Below are positions 1-9,761 of a stretch of DNA of 64,000 nucleotides, piece by piece (the stretch's first letter is position 1; the number at the start of each line of letters is the position of its first letter). The notes beneath the pieces are model-generated. The model made no database searches. It was not told the DNA's origin and was given only the letters and a program-made list of their open reading frames with translations. Location of the stretch: contig NZ_KI629782.1 of the NCBI RefSeq assembly GCF_000503775.1, positions 310,001 to 374,000 on the forward strand, given 5' to 3'. The position numbers and the translations under genes are program-made. Origin of the DNA: Brevibacillus panacihumi W25. Lineage in GTDB: Bacteria > Bacillota > Bacilli > Brevibacillales > Brevibacillaceae.

Positions 1-27
1 AGCAACATACAGGGCGGTGAAGACGGC

Positions 28-72
28 AAAAAGCAGTGCATGCTCACTTTTACGAGCATATGCACTGCTTTT
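28..72. terminator. Bidirectional intrinsic terminator
   Basis: An inverted repeat (arms about 28-45 and 54-72, core GCAGTGCATGCTC) has A-rich and T-rich flanks on both sides. It can end the minus-strand gene at 80-526 and any plus-strand gene entering from the left. Confidence 0.8.
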
Positions 73-79
73 CTCATTC

Positions 80-526
80 CTACATCGTCTTTTCGTTCTC
101 AGCCTTGCCTAGACGCTCCTGGAACACAGCCCCTAGTTGTCCAATATCCACTTCCCACTTTTCGTCCTTGTAGTAGACGGTTGCTTTGGACTCCCCTTTG
201 ATTCCTACGATGCGAATGCTTGCCGTCTTCACTTCATAACTGCCGTCCGGCTGGAAGGTAATATCCGCATCCTTCAATTCAGCATCCAGGATCGGAGTGA
301 TCGTTTTTTCGACCACTTCCTGCGTAGCCTGAGCGGCTGTCCGCCCCATCTGGATCACTTCCTCGGGCGTAAATTGGAAAAACAAGACCAAAACAACCCC
401 GATCAGAGCAACGATGGAAAGAATGCGGATCAAGCCCTTCACCAACCATTGAACAGCGACGATGACGACGATGATGCACAGCGCGATCGGCCAGTAATCT
501 TTGACAAATTGAAGCAATTGCTCCAC
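80..526 (-). CDS. Small membrane protein of unknown function
   Basis: The 148-residue product has one or two hydrophobic segments at about residues 13-51, then a hydrophilic C-terminal domain of about 95 residues rich in beta-type sequence. I do not recognise a family. The start is GTG, about 8 bases after AGGAGTGG, which fixes it well. The terminator at 28-72 follows directly. The topology suggests a membrane-anchored protein with a soluble domain whose side of the membrane cannot be told from sequence alone. Function is unknown. Confidence 0.75.
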   Translation of the reverse strand: MEQLLQFVKDYWPIALCIIVVIVAVQWLVKGLIRILSIVALIGVVLVLFFQFTPEEVIQMGRTAAQATQEVVEKTITPILDAELKDADITFQPDGSYEVKTASIRIVGIKGESKATVYYKDEKWEVDIGQLGAVFQERLGKAENEKTM

Positions 527-657
527 TGTTCACCACTCCTTTGTACTATTCTCGCCAAAAAATGGCAAGAACATATTCTTTCAGCCTGAAATCCGAAGTG
601 GTCTCATGCTTTCGCAGGGTTGACAGGATTTGGTCAAACCCAACTCTTTGATCGTAC

Positions 658-686
658 AAAAAAAAACGCCGCACTTCAAGGCGGCG
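658..686 (-). terminator. Intrinsic terminator of the YheC/D-like gene
   Basis: On the minus strand a CGCCGC/GCGGCG stem is followed by nine T residues, 18 bases after the stop codon of the gene at 704-1816. Confidence 0.9.
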
Positions 687-703
687 ATAAAAGTAGAGCA
701 AGA

Positions 704-1816
704 TTAATTTCCTTGGGCCATTTTTGTGTGAACTCGGACTTCATGACCCAATGTATTCGCAAGAAACACCGCATACTCCAACGGTCTGCGAATCGCCTTT
801 TGATACTGCTGACGAAGGCCCATCTCCCGAAAAATTTCACGCGCTGGCTTGGGGTTAACTTCGATCAGCCAGGCACGCCCATCTACATCAATGCCAATAT
901 CGAGACCGAACTCTACCATTCTGCCGAAATGGTTTTCCAGTGTTTGGACGGTTTCAAAAGCCAACCTTTCACAATCCGCCACAATCTGTTTCGTCTGTCC
1001 CTCCCCAAAACGGGGACGCAGCAATTGCTCGGCTGGGACTGCCTTTCCTCCCCCATGAAGGTTGGAGGTAGCGCTTTTTTCCTGGCCGATTCGAATGCCG
1101 TGGCCAGTGATGCTCCATTCGCCAGTACCGTCCTTCTGGATCAGCAGGCGCATATCGACCGCTCTTTTGGGGACCAGATCGAGACGCAGGCCTTGCTGCA
1201 CGATATATTTTTGGCCTTTGGTCCAGCGATCAACCCATTTTTGGACAGACGATACTCGGGCTAGCACCGCAGATACTTTTGCCCGATTCCGGTCGCGGCC
1301 CAGCAAGCGGTAGCCCCCTGCTGCCCGTTCGATGCGAAGAATATTGCGCCCGCCCGTTCCGTTAAGCGGTTTTACGTACAGAAGCGGATGTCTCCCAAGC
1401 ATTTGCGCCAGCTTTCCTCGATTGTAAAGCCATGTCTCGGGCAGCCATTGATGCATGCGCGGATCTTTGTACAGCACTTCGTGAACGCGCCATTTATTGG
1501 CAAGCCGGTTGTTGACATATAGAAACGTGCTCGTACGACGAAAAGAAACATAGTCTTTGAATGCTTGCGTCGGCGTGTAACGATAACGGTCAAAGACGGC
1601 ATCCGGGCGCCCAAACATTTGGCCTTGCCATTTGCCCTGTTCATTTAAAATATAGCCTCTTACCCGCTTTCCGGAAGCCAATACATCCTTGGGTGAAAAC
1701 AAAAAGACATGGCAGCCCAGTTCCCGGCCTGCCCGAAGCAATTTGCGAAAATAGGCGGGTTCCGCGAATCTTTTTCCCTCCCGCCAGGTGAGAACGCCGA
1801 TTGTGGGTCGTTTCAT
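704..1816 (-). CDS. YheC/YheD family ATP-grasp protein (spore-associated)
   Basis: The 370-residue protein matches the YheC/YheD family, which in Bacillus is tied to the endospore coat and has an ATP-grasp-like fold. N-terminal residues 1-30 carry the typical opening (IGVLTWREGKRFAEPAYF). The middle holds a lysine-rich nucleotide segment (YVKPLNGTGGRNI), and the C-terminal part has the ATP-grasp metal-site pattern (FGLDIGIDVDGRAWLIEVNP). Length fits YheC (about 360 residues). Substrate is unknown. The gene stands alone with its own terminator and a GGGAGGGTGG ribosome binding site. Confidence 0.85.
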   Translation of the reverse strand: MKRPTIGVLTWREGKRFAEPAYFRKLLRAGRELGCHVFLFSPKDVLASGKRVRGYILNEQGKWQGQMFGRPDAVFDRYRYTPTQAFKDYVSFRRTSTFLYVNNRLANKWRVHEVLYKDPRMHQWLPETWLYNRGKLAQMLGRHPLLYVKPLNGTGGRNILRIERAAGGYRLLGRDRNRAKVSAVLARVSSVQKWVDRWTKGQKYIVQQGLRLDLVPKRAVDMRLLIQKDGTGEWSITGHGIRIGQEKSATSNLHGGGKAVPAEQLLRPRFGEGQTKQIVADCERLAFETVQTLENHFGRMVEFGLDIGIDVDGRAWLIEVNPKPAREIFREMGLRQQYQKAIRRPLEYAVFLANTLGHEVRVHTKMAQGN

Positions 1817-1866
1817 CCGACCACCCTCCCTCGTGACCTTCCTGGCAGCAGTTTATTCACCAAAGA

Positions 1867-2787
1867 CTAGTTTGGCACTTCCTCCAGCTTATTTTGCAAA
1901 GCTTGCAAGTCTGTTGGCAGCGGTACATCTACGGTGACGAGCTGCCCGCCAAAAGGATGCGTGAATTGCAGACGTGCAGCATGCAGTGCTTGTCGAGCAA
2001 TGAGCATCTTCTTCCCGCCGTATAGTGCGTCTCCCAGCAACGGATGACCGATATGACGGAGATGAACACGAATCTGATGGGTTCTTCCTGTCTCCAGGGA
2101 GCATTCGATCAGTGTGACGCCATCATAGCGATCGAGCACCTGATAATGGGTGATCGCCGCTTCTCCAGATGGCGTTACCCTTCTTCGCGTAGGGTGATTG
2201 CGGTCTCGTCCAATCGGCTCGTTGATTGTTCCGCGGGCTGTTTTCATACTCCCCTGGACAAAAGCCAAATACGTCCGCCTGATCTGTCGCTCACGCAGCA
2301 ATTCATCCAGCAAGGCAGCGGCCCAAGCATGCTTGGCGTAAAGGACAACGCCAGATGTATCCTGATCAAGCCGGTGCACATGACGCACTTTGCTTTGTAC
2401 GCCCGTTCGCGCGAAATGGCCAGCCACCAGATGATCCAGGGTATGCCGATGGTGCTTTTCCGTCGGGTGAAGGAGCACACCAGCAGACTTGTTCACTACT
2501 AGTAGATGATCGTCCTCGTACCGTACATCTAGTGGTTCGGTAACGGGTTCTACGCCAAATGGCTCCGGCAGACAGACCCGGAGCCGAAGCTCTTGCCCGG
2601 CTTCTCCTTTTGCATGTTGGGCAACCGGCAAACCGTTTACCAAAATGTCTTTATGCTGAAACAAAAGATGGACCTGCTTGCGCGGCAGTTTCCAATCCTC
2701 GCGCAGCAGGTTCCCCAGAGGATGGTGTGTGTCGCTCTCAAGCAATCTCGTTACGAGCCACTCACCGTCTTTTTGCATTTCCCGCAT
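1867..2787 (-). CDS. RluA family pseudouridine synthase
   Basis: This 306-residue enzyme converts specific uridines in RNA (rRNA or tRNA) to pseudouridine in the cytoplasm. It carries the RluA signature HRLDQDTSG, in which the Asp is the catalytic nucleophile. Other family blocks are NKSAGVLLHPTE, LETGRTHQIRVH and IGHPLLGDALYG. The N-terminal 80 residues look like a weak S4-type RNA-binding region (LPRKQVHLLFQHKDILVNG). The exact target base cannot be read from sequence. The gene lies 29 bases upstream of, and co-directional with, none of the leu genes; its nearest upstream partner is the thioredoxin-like gene. Confidence 0.9.
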   Translation of the reverse strand: MREMQKDGEWLVTRLLESDTHHPLGNLLREDWKLPRKQVHLLFQHKDILVNGLPVAQHAKGEAGQELRLRVCLPEPFGVEPVTEPLDVRYEDDHLLVVNKSAGVLLHPTEKHHRHTLDHLVAGHFARTGVQSKVRHVHRLDQDTSGVVLYAKHAWAAALLDELLRERQIRRTYLAFVQGSMKTARGTINEPIGRDRNHPTRRRVTPSGEAAITHYQVLDRYDGVTLIECSLETGRTHQIRVHLRHIGHPLLGDALYGGKKMLIARQALHAARLQFTHPFGGQLVTVDVPLPTDLQALQNKLEEVPN

Positions 2788-2815
2788 CTTTCTACAACCC
2801 TCTCGCTTGCGGTTT

Positions 2816-3163
2816 TTACGATTGCGCCAATCCCTCGCTCACCTGTACAGCGCGATCGAGGAAACGCTCGATTTCTTCGCGGCTTTTGCCTAATTTGCTG
2901 ACAAAGCGCACCACTTCTTGACCCTTGTAGAATGCGATGAAGCTGGGGATGCCGAATACATCCAACCGCTGGGACAATTCCGGCAAAGTATCGCGATTGA
3001 TCTCGACCATATCCAATTTGTCCGCATAGGCCTTCTCTACTTCGGGCATGAACGGATCGATCCGGTGACAATCCGGGCACCAATCGGTAAAAAATTTCAC
3101 TATCACAGGCTTCTCCCCTGTAATCACTTGGTCAAATTCCGCTTCCGTTTTGATTTCTCTCAT
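2816..3163 (-). CDS. Thioredoxin-like protein (YtpP type)
   Basis: The 115-residue protein has one thioredoxin fold with a WCPDC redox motif near residue 26 and the cis-proline segment GIPSFIAF. Family relatives reduce or exchange disulfides in the cytoplasm; YtpP of B. subtilis has a similar WCGDC site and the same RFVSK stretch. I chose the internal ATG at 3163 because GGAGGG lies 7 bases upstream; the longer frame has no such site and adds 21 unlikely residues. The physiological partner is unknown; with bacillithiol made from this same window, a role in thiol redox is plausible but inferred. Confidence 0.88.
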   Translation of the reverse strand: MREIKTEAEFDQVITGEKPVIVKFFTDWCPDCHRIDPFMPEVEKAYADKLDMVEINRDTLPELSQRLDVFGIPSFIAFYKGQEVVRFVSKLGKSREEIERFLDRAVQVSEGLAQS

Positions 3164-3232
3164 GCTGTTTCCCTCCAGTGAAAGATTTGGCAATAGTGTA
3201 GCACAACTCTGTTCTTGTTGCCGCAAAGGAAT

Positions 3233-4120
3233 TTATATCGTTTCTCCTTTTTCGACCAATATCCGGACAAAGGCCTCGGCAGGTTTGGACAAAGGTCTGT
3301 CTTTGCGATATGCGACCACGAGCGTACGGCTTGGTTTCGACGTAAGCGGCACATAGACAGGCGGCTCCGCAGATCCGGGCGCAAGAGCGATCATTTTCGG
3401 AGCAAAAGACAGCCCCATTCCTGCCGACACTAGAGATTGCACCGTCTGGATGTTGCTGCTTTCAAAGACGATGCGCGGGCGAAACCCGGCTAATTCGCAC
3501 AAGCGCAAAGAAATGGTGCGAAAGCCTTGCCCTTCTTTCAATAATATAAACGGTTGATCTGCTACTTCTGCGAGATCGATCTCTTTTCGCTTTGCCAGCG
3601 GATGCTGCGGCGGCAAGGCAAGGAAGATCTCCTCATTGATCGCGGGAATGGTCTCAATCGACGGATCGCCGATCGGCATCGTCAGAAGACTGACATCAAT
3701 TTTGCCTCTGACCAGCAATTGCTCCAGGTGGCTTGAGGTATCCTCTACCAATTGCAGCTCTACCCCCGGAAAACGCTTGGTAAAGGCCGAGATGACATGC
3801 GGCAGCACATACGCCCCGGTGATCGGCAAGCTGCCGACCATGAGCTTTCCGCTTTCTCCCACCGCATAGGAACGCATTTCACGCTCCAAGCCTTCCGACA
3901 TGTCCACGAGGGTTTGCGCAACTTGTACAAAGCGTTGACCCGCATCCGTCAGCTCAACATGCTGCGGCAAACGATGAAACAATGTCACCCCCAGCAGCTT
4001 TTCCAGTTTGGCGATCTGTTGGCTCAAGGATGGCTGGGCAAGGTGCAAACGATTCGCTGCGCGAGAAAAACTGCGTTCTTCCGCAACTGCCAGTACATAA
4101 CGGACTTGTCGTAACTCCAT
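3233..4120 (-). CDS. LysR family transcriptional regulator
   Basis: The 295-residue protein starts with a typical LysR winged helix-turn-helix (residues 1-60, AANRLHLAQPSLSQQIAKLE) followed by a periplasmic-binding-like effector domain. The ATG at 4120 follows GGAGG by 5 bases and gives the canonical MELRQ opening. It is transcribed divergently from leuC, 114 bases apart, so it probably controls leuCD, itself, or both. A perfect T-N11-A dyad lies in the gap at 4133-4147. Its effector is unknown; branched-chain pathway intermediates are likely candidates by analogy. Confidence 0.9.
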   Translation of the reverse strand: MELRQVRYVLAVAEERSFSRAANRLHLAQPSLSQQIAKLEKLLGVTLFHRLPQHVELTDAGQRFVQVAQTLVDMSEGLEREMRSYAVGESGKLMVGSLPITGAYVLPHVISAFTKRFPGVELQLVEDTSSHLEQLLVRGKIDVSLLTMPIGDPSIETIPAINEEIFLALPPQHPLAKRKEIDLAEVADQPFILLKEGQGFRTISLRLCELAGFRPRIVFESSNIQTVQSLVSAGMGLSFAPKMIALAPGSAEPPVYVPLTSKPSRTLVVAYRKDRPLSKPAEAFVRILVEKGETI

Positions 4121-4132
4121 AAAAACCTCCTG

Positions 4133-4147
4133 ATAGGCAAAAGCTAT
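4133..4147. promoter_or_regulatory. Candidate LysR operator, ATAG-N7-CTAT
   Basis: ATAG (4133-4136) and CTAT (4144-4147) are separated by seven bases; the dyad extends one pair to GATAG/CTATC. This has the T-N11-A geometry of LysR-family sites. It lies 13 bases upstream of the lysR start codon, in the gap shared with leuC. Confidence 0.55.
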
Positions 4148-4234
4148 CCATCTCATAATTATTATATCTTTGATCTATTTTCATTGCCATGATACAACCT
4201 TGATAAGAGTTTTTCGCACGAAGGAGGAAAAAGA

Positions 4235-5668
4235 ATGATGAAACCCCGCACGATGTTTGAAAAAATTTGGCAAAATCATGTCATCCACGAAGAGGCAGGC
4301 AAACCAAGCCTTTTGTACATTGACCTGCACCTGGTTCATGAAGTAACCTCGCCACAAGCTTTTGAAGGCCTTCGTCTCGCCGGCCGCAAAGTGCGCCGCC
4401 CTGACCTGACCTTCGCCACAATGGACCACAACGTTCCAACCGCAGACCGCTTCAATGTGAAAGACCCGATCTCCCGTCAACAAATGGAGACACTTACGCA
4501 AAACTGCGAAGAATTCGGCATCACCCTCGCGGATTTGAACAGCCCGGATCAAGGGATCGTTCACGTCATCGGACCTGAATTGGGATTGACCACGCCTGGC
4601 AAGACGATTGTATGCGGCGACAGCCACACCTCTACGCATGGCGCATTTGGAGCCCTCGCCTTTGGTATCGGTACGAGTGAAGTGGAGCATGTGCTGGCTA
4701 CCCAGTGCCTGCAGCAATCCAAACCGAAAACGATGGAAGTTCGCGTGAATGGCGATTTGCCTTTTGGCGTCAGTGCAAAAGACTTAATTTTAGCGATCAT
4801 CGCAAAATACGGAACAGACTTCGCTACTGGCTATGTCATCGAGTATACCGGTGAAGCCATCCGCAAGCTCACTATGGAAGAGCGGATGACAGTCTGCAAC
4901 ATGACCATTGAGGGCGGTGCCCGCGCAGGTCTGATTGCGCCGGACCAAACCACCTTCGACTATTTGAAAGGCAAGCGCTATGCTCCTCAAGGCGAAGACT
5001 TCCTCGCAGCTGTTGAGGCTTGGAAGCAGCTTGTTACAGATGAAGGAGCTACGTACGATACAGTCGTCGAAATCGAAGCTTCTGAGATCGCTCCACAAGT
5101 AACCTGGGGAACCAGCCCAGGGATGGGTACGGATATTACCAAAACCGTCCCAGCACCTGAATCCTTTGAAACAGCAAACCAACGCAAGGCTGCCCAAGAC
5201 GCTCTCGCCTACATGGGGCTGACTCCAGGCACGCCAATGAGCGAAATCAAAATCGACCGCGTCTTCATCGGCTCCTGTACCAACGGCCGGATCGAAGACC
5301 TGAGAAAAGCGGCGGAAGTTGCCAAAGGACGCAAAGTCGCCCCTTCTGTACATGCGATGGTCGTTCCCGGCTCACAATTGGTAAAACAGATAGCGGAGCA
5401 GGAAGGCTTGCATCTCATCTTCCAGGAAGCTGGCTTTGACTGGCGCGAATCGGGATGCTCCATGTGTCTTGCGATGAACCCAGATATCCTGTCCGAAGGC
5501 GAGCGTTGCGCTTCCACTTCCAACCGCAACTTTGAAGGCCGTCAAGGACGTGGAGGACGTACTCACCTGGTCAGCCCGGAAATGGCAGCAGCGGCAGCAA
5601 TTGCTGGACATTTCGTCGATGTACGTGAATGGAAACGCGAGAACGCTAGCAAGGAGGTATTCCAATGA
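4235..5668 (+). CDS. leuC: 3-Isopropylmalate dehydratase large subunit
   Basis: LeuC carries the [4Fe-4S] cluster of isopropylmalate isomerase, which interconverts 2- and 3-isopropylmalate in leucine synthesis together with LeuD. The 477-residue sequence has aconitase-type cluster ligands in [12 protein letters not shown] and [12 protein letters not shown], and the conserved [21 protein letters not shown] block. The start at 4235 (ATGATG) follows AAGGAGG. It overlaps leuD by four bases (ATGA), implying translational coupling. leuA, leuB and ilv genes are not in the window, so leuCD are separated from any full leucine operon here. Confidence 0.97.
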   Translation: MMKPRTMFEKIWQNHVIHEEAGKPSLLYIDLHLVHEVTSPQAFEGLRLAGRKVRRPDLTFATMDHNVPTADRFNVKDPISRQQMETLTQNCEEFGITLADLNSPDQGIVHVIGPELGLTTPGKTIVCGDSHTSTHGAFGALAFGIGTSEVEHVLATQCLQQSKPKTMEVRVNGDLPFGVSAKDLILAIIAKYGTDFATGYVIEYTGEAIRKLTMEERMTVCNMTIEGGARAGLIAPDQTTFDYLKGKRYAPQGEDFLAAVEAWKQLVTDEGATYDTVVEIEASEIAPQVTWGTSPGMGTDITKTVPAPESFETANQRKAAQDALAYMGLTPGTPMSEIKIDRVFIGSCTNGRIEDLRKAAEVAKGRKVAPSVHAMVVPGSQLVKQIAEQEGLHLIFQEAGFDWRESGCSMCLAMNPDILSEGERCASTSNRNFEGRQGRGGRTHLVSPEMAAAAAIAGHFVDVREWKRENASKEVFQ

Positions 5669-6249
5669 ATCCATTTGTCATCCACACCGGAGTGGCAGCC
5701 CCGCTCGACCGTGTAAACGTAGATACGGACGCCATCATCCCCAAACAGTTTTTGAAACGGATTGAACGCAGCGGCTTCGGCCAATTCCTCTTTTACGAAT
5801 GGCGCTTTGAGGTTGACGGCAGCCCAATCGACTCCTTCATTTTGAACACGCCTGCGTACAAGGATGCTACCGTACTGCTTGCCCGCAATAACTTCGGCTG
5901 CGGCTCCTCCCGAGAGCACGCTCCATGGGCCCTGCTCGACTACGGCTTCCGTGCGATCATCGCACCGTCGTTTGCCGACATTTTTTACAACAACTGCTTT
6001 AAAAACGGCATCCTGCCGATCAAGCTGAGCGAAGAACAAGTCGATGAACTGTTCAAGCGCGCCCAAGGAAAGGAAAACTATCAATTGACCATTGACTTGC
6101 AAGAGCAAGTGGTCAAAGACAACGATGGCCTCTCCTATCCGTTTGAGGTGGATGCTTACCGCCGTTACTGCTTGCTCAATGGTCTTGATGACATTGGCAT
6201 CACCCTGCAATACGAAGACAAAATTGCTGCTTACGAGGCTCGCCGCTAA
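5665..6249 (+). CDS. leuD: 3-Isopropylmalate dehydratase small subunit
   Basis: The 194-residue LeuD supplies the swivel domain of isopropylmalate isomerase. It shows the family blocks [15 protein letters not shown] near residue 20 and [15 protein letters not shown] near residue 75. Length is normal for Gram-positive LeuD. It is translationally coupled to leuC, with AAGGAGG inside the end of leuC as its ribosome binding site. A strong terminator follows 22 bases after the stop. Confidence 0.97.
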   Translation: MNPFVIHTGVAAPLDRVNVDTDAIIPKQFLKRIERSGFGQFLFYEWRFEVDGSPIDSFILNTPAYKDATVLLARNNFGCGSSREHAPWALLDYGFRAIIAPSFADIFYNNCFKNGILPIKLSEEQVDELFKRAQGKENYQLTIDLQEQVVKDNDGLSYPFEVDAYRRYCLLNGLDDIGITLQYEDKIAAYEARR

Positions 6250-6271
6250 TCATTGCGAGTTACGTGAAAAG

Positions 6272-6308
6272 GCGAAGGCATTGCTGCTTGCATGCCTTCG
6301 CTTTTTTT
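6272..6308 (+). terminator. Intrinsic terminator of leuCD
   Basis: GCGAAGGCA (6272-6280) pairs with TGCCTTCGC (6293-6301) and is followed by seven T residues. Confidence 0.92.
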
Positions 6309-6317
6309 CGCTTATTG

Positions 6318-6827
6318 CTACTCGAACATCATGTACATATGTGCCTCGTCGACGTAGATATCCCCGATCTTCAGCGCCCTTTTCTCTAAGCCATACGGTG
6401 CAAAGCCCATTTTCTCGTAGAATCGCTTCGCTGATTCGTTCGCGGTAACCACTGCCAACTGGACCTGATCGATGTCGCCGAATGCTTGCAGATGTGATAG
6501 AGCGGCTTGCATCAATTGCCCCGCCACGCCCGTCCCGCGATGTGCATTTTTCACATACATAGAAACAATGGATGCTTTATGCCTTACCTTCGCACCCTTG
6601 TGTCGAAAGTAACCGATCAAGCCGATCATCTCACCGGCATCAAAGGCCCCGATATACCCGCTCTCCTCACGATTGGATTCTGCGAGTCTCGCCTGCCATT
6701 CTTCCAAGCTGCGGTTTTTCTCTTCTTCCAGACTGGCTCCAAATGCATAGGGTTCCTGCTCCAAGGCTTCCAGACGAATCGCAGCCAAGGCTTTCGCATC
6801 ATCCGGATTCAACAAGCGAATCTGCAT
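6318..6827 (-). CDS. GNAT family N-acetyltransferase
   Basis: The 169-residue protein has the GNAT acetyl-CoA fold: a central SMYVKNAHRGTGVAGQLM block matching motif A (R/Q-x-x-G-x-G/A) near residue 95 and a C-terminal NESAKRFYEKMGF motif B. Such enzymes move acetyl groups to amines of small molecules or proteins; the substrate here cannot be predicted. The nearby leuD terminator separates it from the convergent leuCD operon. Confidence 0.88.
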   Translation of the reverse strand: MQIRLLNPDDAKALAAIRLEALEQEPYAFGASLEEEKNRSLEEWQARLAESNREESGYIGAFDAGEMIGLIGYFRHKGAKVRHKASIVSMYVKNAHRGTGVAGQLMQAALSHLQAFGDIDQVQLAVVTANESAKRFYEKMGFAPYGLEKRALKIGDIYVDEAHMYMMFE

Positions 6828-6901
6828 CTCTAGTTGACCCTCTTCCTGCTTTTCCCACCATCATAGTAGAGGAACGCTAGATTGTAAAGTGCGCTCGTCG
6901 A

Positions 6902-8560
6902 TCAAGCAGTTTCGGTTTCACTACGGGATTCCAACCCAAAGCTCTGGATCGCTTGTTCACGCAGCTTGAACTTTTGGATTTTGCCAGAAGCCGTCATCGG
7001 ATATTCCTCGACGAATTGGATGTAATACGGAATTTTAAAGCGTGCGATCTTCCCGTCACAATACGCCTTGACCTCTTCCGCTGTCAACGTCTCCTCCGGT
7101 TTGACCCGGATGCAGGCCAAGACTTGCTCTCCATAGGTGCTGTCCGGCACCCCGACGACCTGTACGTCGAGGATCTTGGGGTGCGAGTAGAGGAACTCCT
7201 CGATCTCACGCGGATAAATGTTTTCTCCACCGCGAATGATCATGTCTTTGAGACGTCCTGTTATCCGGTAGTAGCCTTCCTCATCTACTGTGGCAAGATC
7301 CCCGGTATGCAGCCACCCCTCTTCGTCGATGACCATCCTGGTCTGCTCTGGCATATTGTAATAGCCCTTCATCACCAGGTAGCCCCGCGTGCATAGTTCC
7401 CCCTGCACATGAGGTGGAACCGTCTCTCCCGTAGCCGGATCTATGATTTTTACCTCTACTCCTTCATGCGCGCGTCCCACAGTAGACACCCTGCGCTCGA
7501 TTGTATCTTCAGGCCGGGTTTGGGTAAAAACGGGAGAGGATTCTGTCTGCCCATAGGCGATCGTAATATCTCGGATACCCATTTTCTCGATGACATTCTT
7601 CATCACTTCCATCGGACATGGGGAACCAGCCATGATGCCCGTTCTCAGGGAGCTTAGGTCTCGCGTCGCGAATGACGGGTGATTCAATTCCGCGATAAAC
7701 ATGGTGGGAACACCGTACAAGGCCGTGCAGCGCTCGTTTTCCACCACGGAAAGAACCAGTCCGGGATCAAAAGAGATGACCGGAACCATCGTCGCACCTG
7801 TAGCGACGCATGCCAGCGTACCCATCACACAGCCGAAGCAGTGGAAGAAAGGCACCGGGATGCACACCCGATCCTCCAGACCCAACCCCTGGCATTCGGC
7901 GACCTTGATCGCATTGTTGACGATGTTGTAATGGGAAAGCATAACCCCTTTGGGGAAGCCCGTGGTGCCGGACGTGTACTGCATATTGATTACGTCATCC
8001 GGCCCCAGCGATTGCTGTCTTTGTAAGAGAGCCTCCTCATCTATCGAGGCTGCCAGCTCCACCAGATCCTTCCAGAGGAACATCCCTGGCTGACGCTCGT
8101 CTCCCAAATAAATCACATTTTTCAAATGAGGCAGACGTTTGGATACGAGTTCCCCCGGCTGACTCGTGGCAAGCTCGGGACAAATATCCTGAATCATCTG
8201 TAAATAGCTGGCGTCTCGGTAGCCATCGATAAGCAAAAGCGTCGTCGACTCGGACTGTTGAAGAAGGTACTCCAGCTCATGCGCCCGATAGCTGGTATTG
8301 ACTGTCACCAGCACCGCGCCCATCTTGGCAGTCGCAAATTGACTGATCACCCATTCCGGCACATTGGTGGCCCAAATTGCGACGTGCTCCCCTTTCTGGA
8401 TGCCAAGCGACATCAGCCCCCTCGCCACCTGATTGCACAGCTCCCGAAATTTCTCAAAGGAATAACGCAGACCTCGTTCCTGGTAGACCAAAGCTTCTTT
8501 TTGCGGGTAATTTCCTGCTGTCTCATCTAGCAAATCGCCAATTGTAATGCTACGAAGCAT
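6902..8560 (-). CDS. yngI: Acyl-CoA synthetase, AMP-binding family (YngI-like)
   Basis: This adenylate-forming enzyme activates a carboxylic acid, probably a fatty acid, to its CoA thioester with ATP. It has the P-loop [13 protein letters not shown] (near residue 195), the hinge block [19 protein letters not shown], and the catalytic lysine in [14 protein letters not shown] near the C-terminus. The sequence as I recall it is very close to B. subtilis YngI. I chose ATG 8560 (MLRS) because GGGGGTG lies just upstream; a further ATG at 8575-8577 would add 6 residues. It is monocistronic, and its chain-length preference is unknown. Confidence 0.9.
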   Translation of the reverse strand: MLRSITIGDLLDETAGNYPQKEALVYQERGLRYSFEKFRELCNQVARGLMSLGIQKGEHVAIWATNVPEWVISQFATAKMGAVLVTVNTSYRAHELEYLLQQSESTTLLLIDGYRDASYLQMIQDICPELATSQPGELVSKRLPHLKNVIYLGDERQPGMFLWKDLVELAASIDEEALLQRQQSLGPDDVINMQYTSGTTGFPKGVMLSHYNIVNNAIKVAECQGLGLEDRVCIPVPFFHCFGCVMGTLACVATGATMVPVISFDPGLVLSVVENERCTALYGVPTMFIAELNHPSFATRDLSSLRTGIMAGSPCPMEVMKNVIEKMGIRDITIAYGQTESSPVFTQTRPEDTIERRVSTVGRAHEGVEVKIIDPATGETVPPHVQGELCTRGYLVMKGYYNMPEQTRMVIDEEGWLHTGDLATVDEEGYYRITGRLKDMIIRGGENIYPREIEEFLYSHPKILDVQVVGVPDSTYGEQVLACIRVKPEETLTAEEVKAYCDGKIARFKIPYYIQFVEEYPMTASGKIQKFKLREQAIQSFGLESRSETETA

Positions 8561-8623
8561 GCAGACACCCCCACTCATTTTTCGAGTAGAATTTCTTCCT
8601 TCCTCCAATATATTCCTTCTACA

Positions 8624-8659
8624 GCAAAAAAAGAAAAGCGTCCCCCGATCGGAACGCTT
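8624..8659 (-). terminator. Intrinsic terminator of the 8665-9138 gene
   Basis: On the minus strand AAGCGT and ACGCTT form a stem with CC/GG inside, followed by a T-rich run broken by one C. Confidence 0.8.
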
Positions 8660-8664
8660 GCCTC

Positions 8665-9138
8665 TTACTTCACGACGAATTTTTTGACTGCTTCTACCTT
8701 GTAAGGGAGATGATTGCTGTAATTTAGCTCGACACGCAATTCATGCTCACCCTTGGGCAATTTTTTCAAGAGAAATTCTGGTTGGTAGATCATGCCCTTC
8801 GCTTCTCCATTCAGGTAGAGATGCGCGTGGCCTTCTCCATATACCGGATCCATGCTCATTTCGCCGTCTTCTTCGACAAATTCAAAGTTCTGTGTAAGCA
8901 GCGATACTTCTGCTGTCGTTCCATCCACCTGAATGTCCAGATTCAAGGATGGCTTTTCCGAACCGACGGGTTTGTTCACCGGCGCGGCAGAGGCAGGGAC
9001 GCTTTCTCCCCCAGGACGGTAGGAGTCGGACACGTTCAACGGATCCTTCACCAGCAGCATGATCCCTGCTACCAGGACAATCAGGAAAACGATGCCACCC
9101 AGAATGAGGTTGCGCATACTGATTATAAAGACCTTCAT
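8665..9138 (-). CDS. Membrane-anchored hypothetical protein
   Basis: The 157-residue protein has a single transmembrane helix at about residues 9-30, then a linker rich in Pro/Ser/Ala and a beta-rich domain outside the membrane. The C-terminal half ([26 protein letters not shown]) resembles a small immunoglobulin-like or metal-chaperone-like beta sandwich, but I cannot assign a family. The ATG at 9138 follows AGGGAGAG. The gene has its own terminator. Confidence 0.75.
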   Translation of the reverse strand: MKVFIISMRNLILGGIVFLIVLVAGIMLLVKDPLNVSDSYRPGGESVPASAAPVNKPVGSEKPSLNLDIQVDGTTAEVSLLTQNFEFVEEDGEMSMDPVYGEGHAHLYLNGEAKGMIYQPEFLLKKLPKGEHELRVELNYSNHLPYKVEAVKKFVVK

Positions 9139-9228
9139 GTCTCTACTCTCCCTTTCACAGTGCTTGTCATTACTTTGTACATGCATACGCGAAAAGAAGA
9201 GAGGTTAGAAGTAAAAGTTTTTCTGGTT

Positions 9229-9720
9229 TTAGCGGTAATTGATGAACTGCACGTCCAGCGGCAGGTCAGCTTTACGGATCGCCGCAATGATCATCTGCAG
9301 CTCATCCCTGCTTTTGCCTGTGACGCGAAGCTGGTCATCCTGGATCTGGGTTTTCACTTTCAGACCAGCATCCTTGATGATCGTGGTGATTCGTTTTGCA
9401 TTTTCCTTGTCAATGCCCTGCACCAGTTTGACACGTTGACGGACCGTTCCCCCCGCCGCAGGCTCGATTTTCCCGTAGTCAAGATTTTTGATCGGGACAT
9501 CGCGCTTCACTAGTTTGCCGATCAGGATGTCCTTTACCTGCCCCAGTTTGAACTCATCGTCTGAAACCAGCACAATCTCTTCCTTCTCCAAGGAGATGCT
9601 GCTTTTGCTCCCTTTGAAATCAAAGCGGTTCTCGATCTCTTTGAGTGCCGTATGAATCGCATTGGTTACTTCCGACAAATCTACCTTGGAAACGATATCG
9701 AATGAATTTTCCTTGCTCAT
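9229..9720 (-). CDS. yajQ: YajQ family nucleotide-binding protein
   Basis: The 163-residue protein matches the YajQ/UPF0234 family end to end: N-terminal [17 protein letters not shown], central [11 protein letters not shown], and C-terminal [23 protein letters not shown]. Family members bind RNA, nucleotides or cyclic di-GMP; the ligand in Firmicutes is not settled. It is cytosolic. The spacing to the upstream SDR gene (41 bases) allows co-transcription. Confidence 0.93.
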   Translation of the reverse strand: MSKENSFDIVSKVDLSEVTNAIHTALKEIENRFDFKGSKSSISLEKEEIVLVSDDEFKLGQVKDILIGKLVKRDVPIKNLDYGKIEPAAGGTVRQRVKLVQGIDKENAKRITTIIKDAGLKVKTQIQDDQLRVTGKSRDELQMIIAAIRKADLPLDVQFINYR

Positions 9721-9761
9721 ACGATTGGCTCCTTTCCGCTCATACCAGTGGTTTTGACAAA

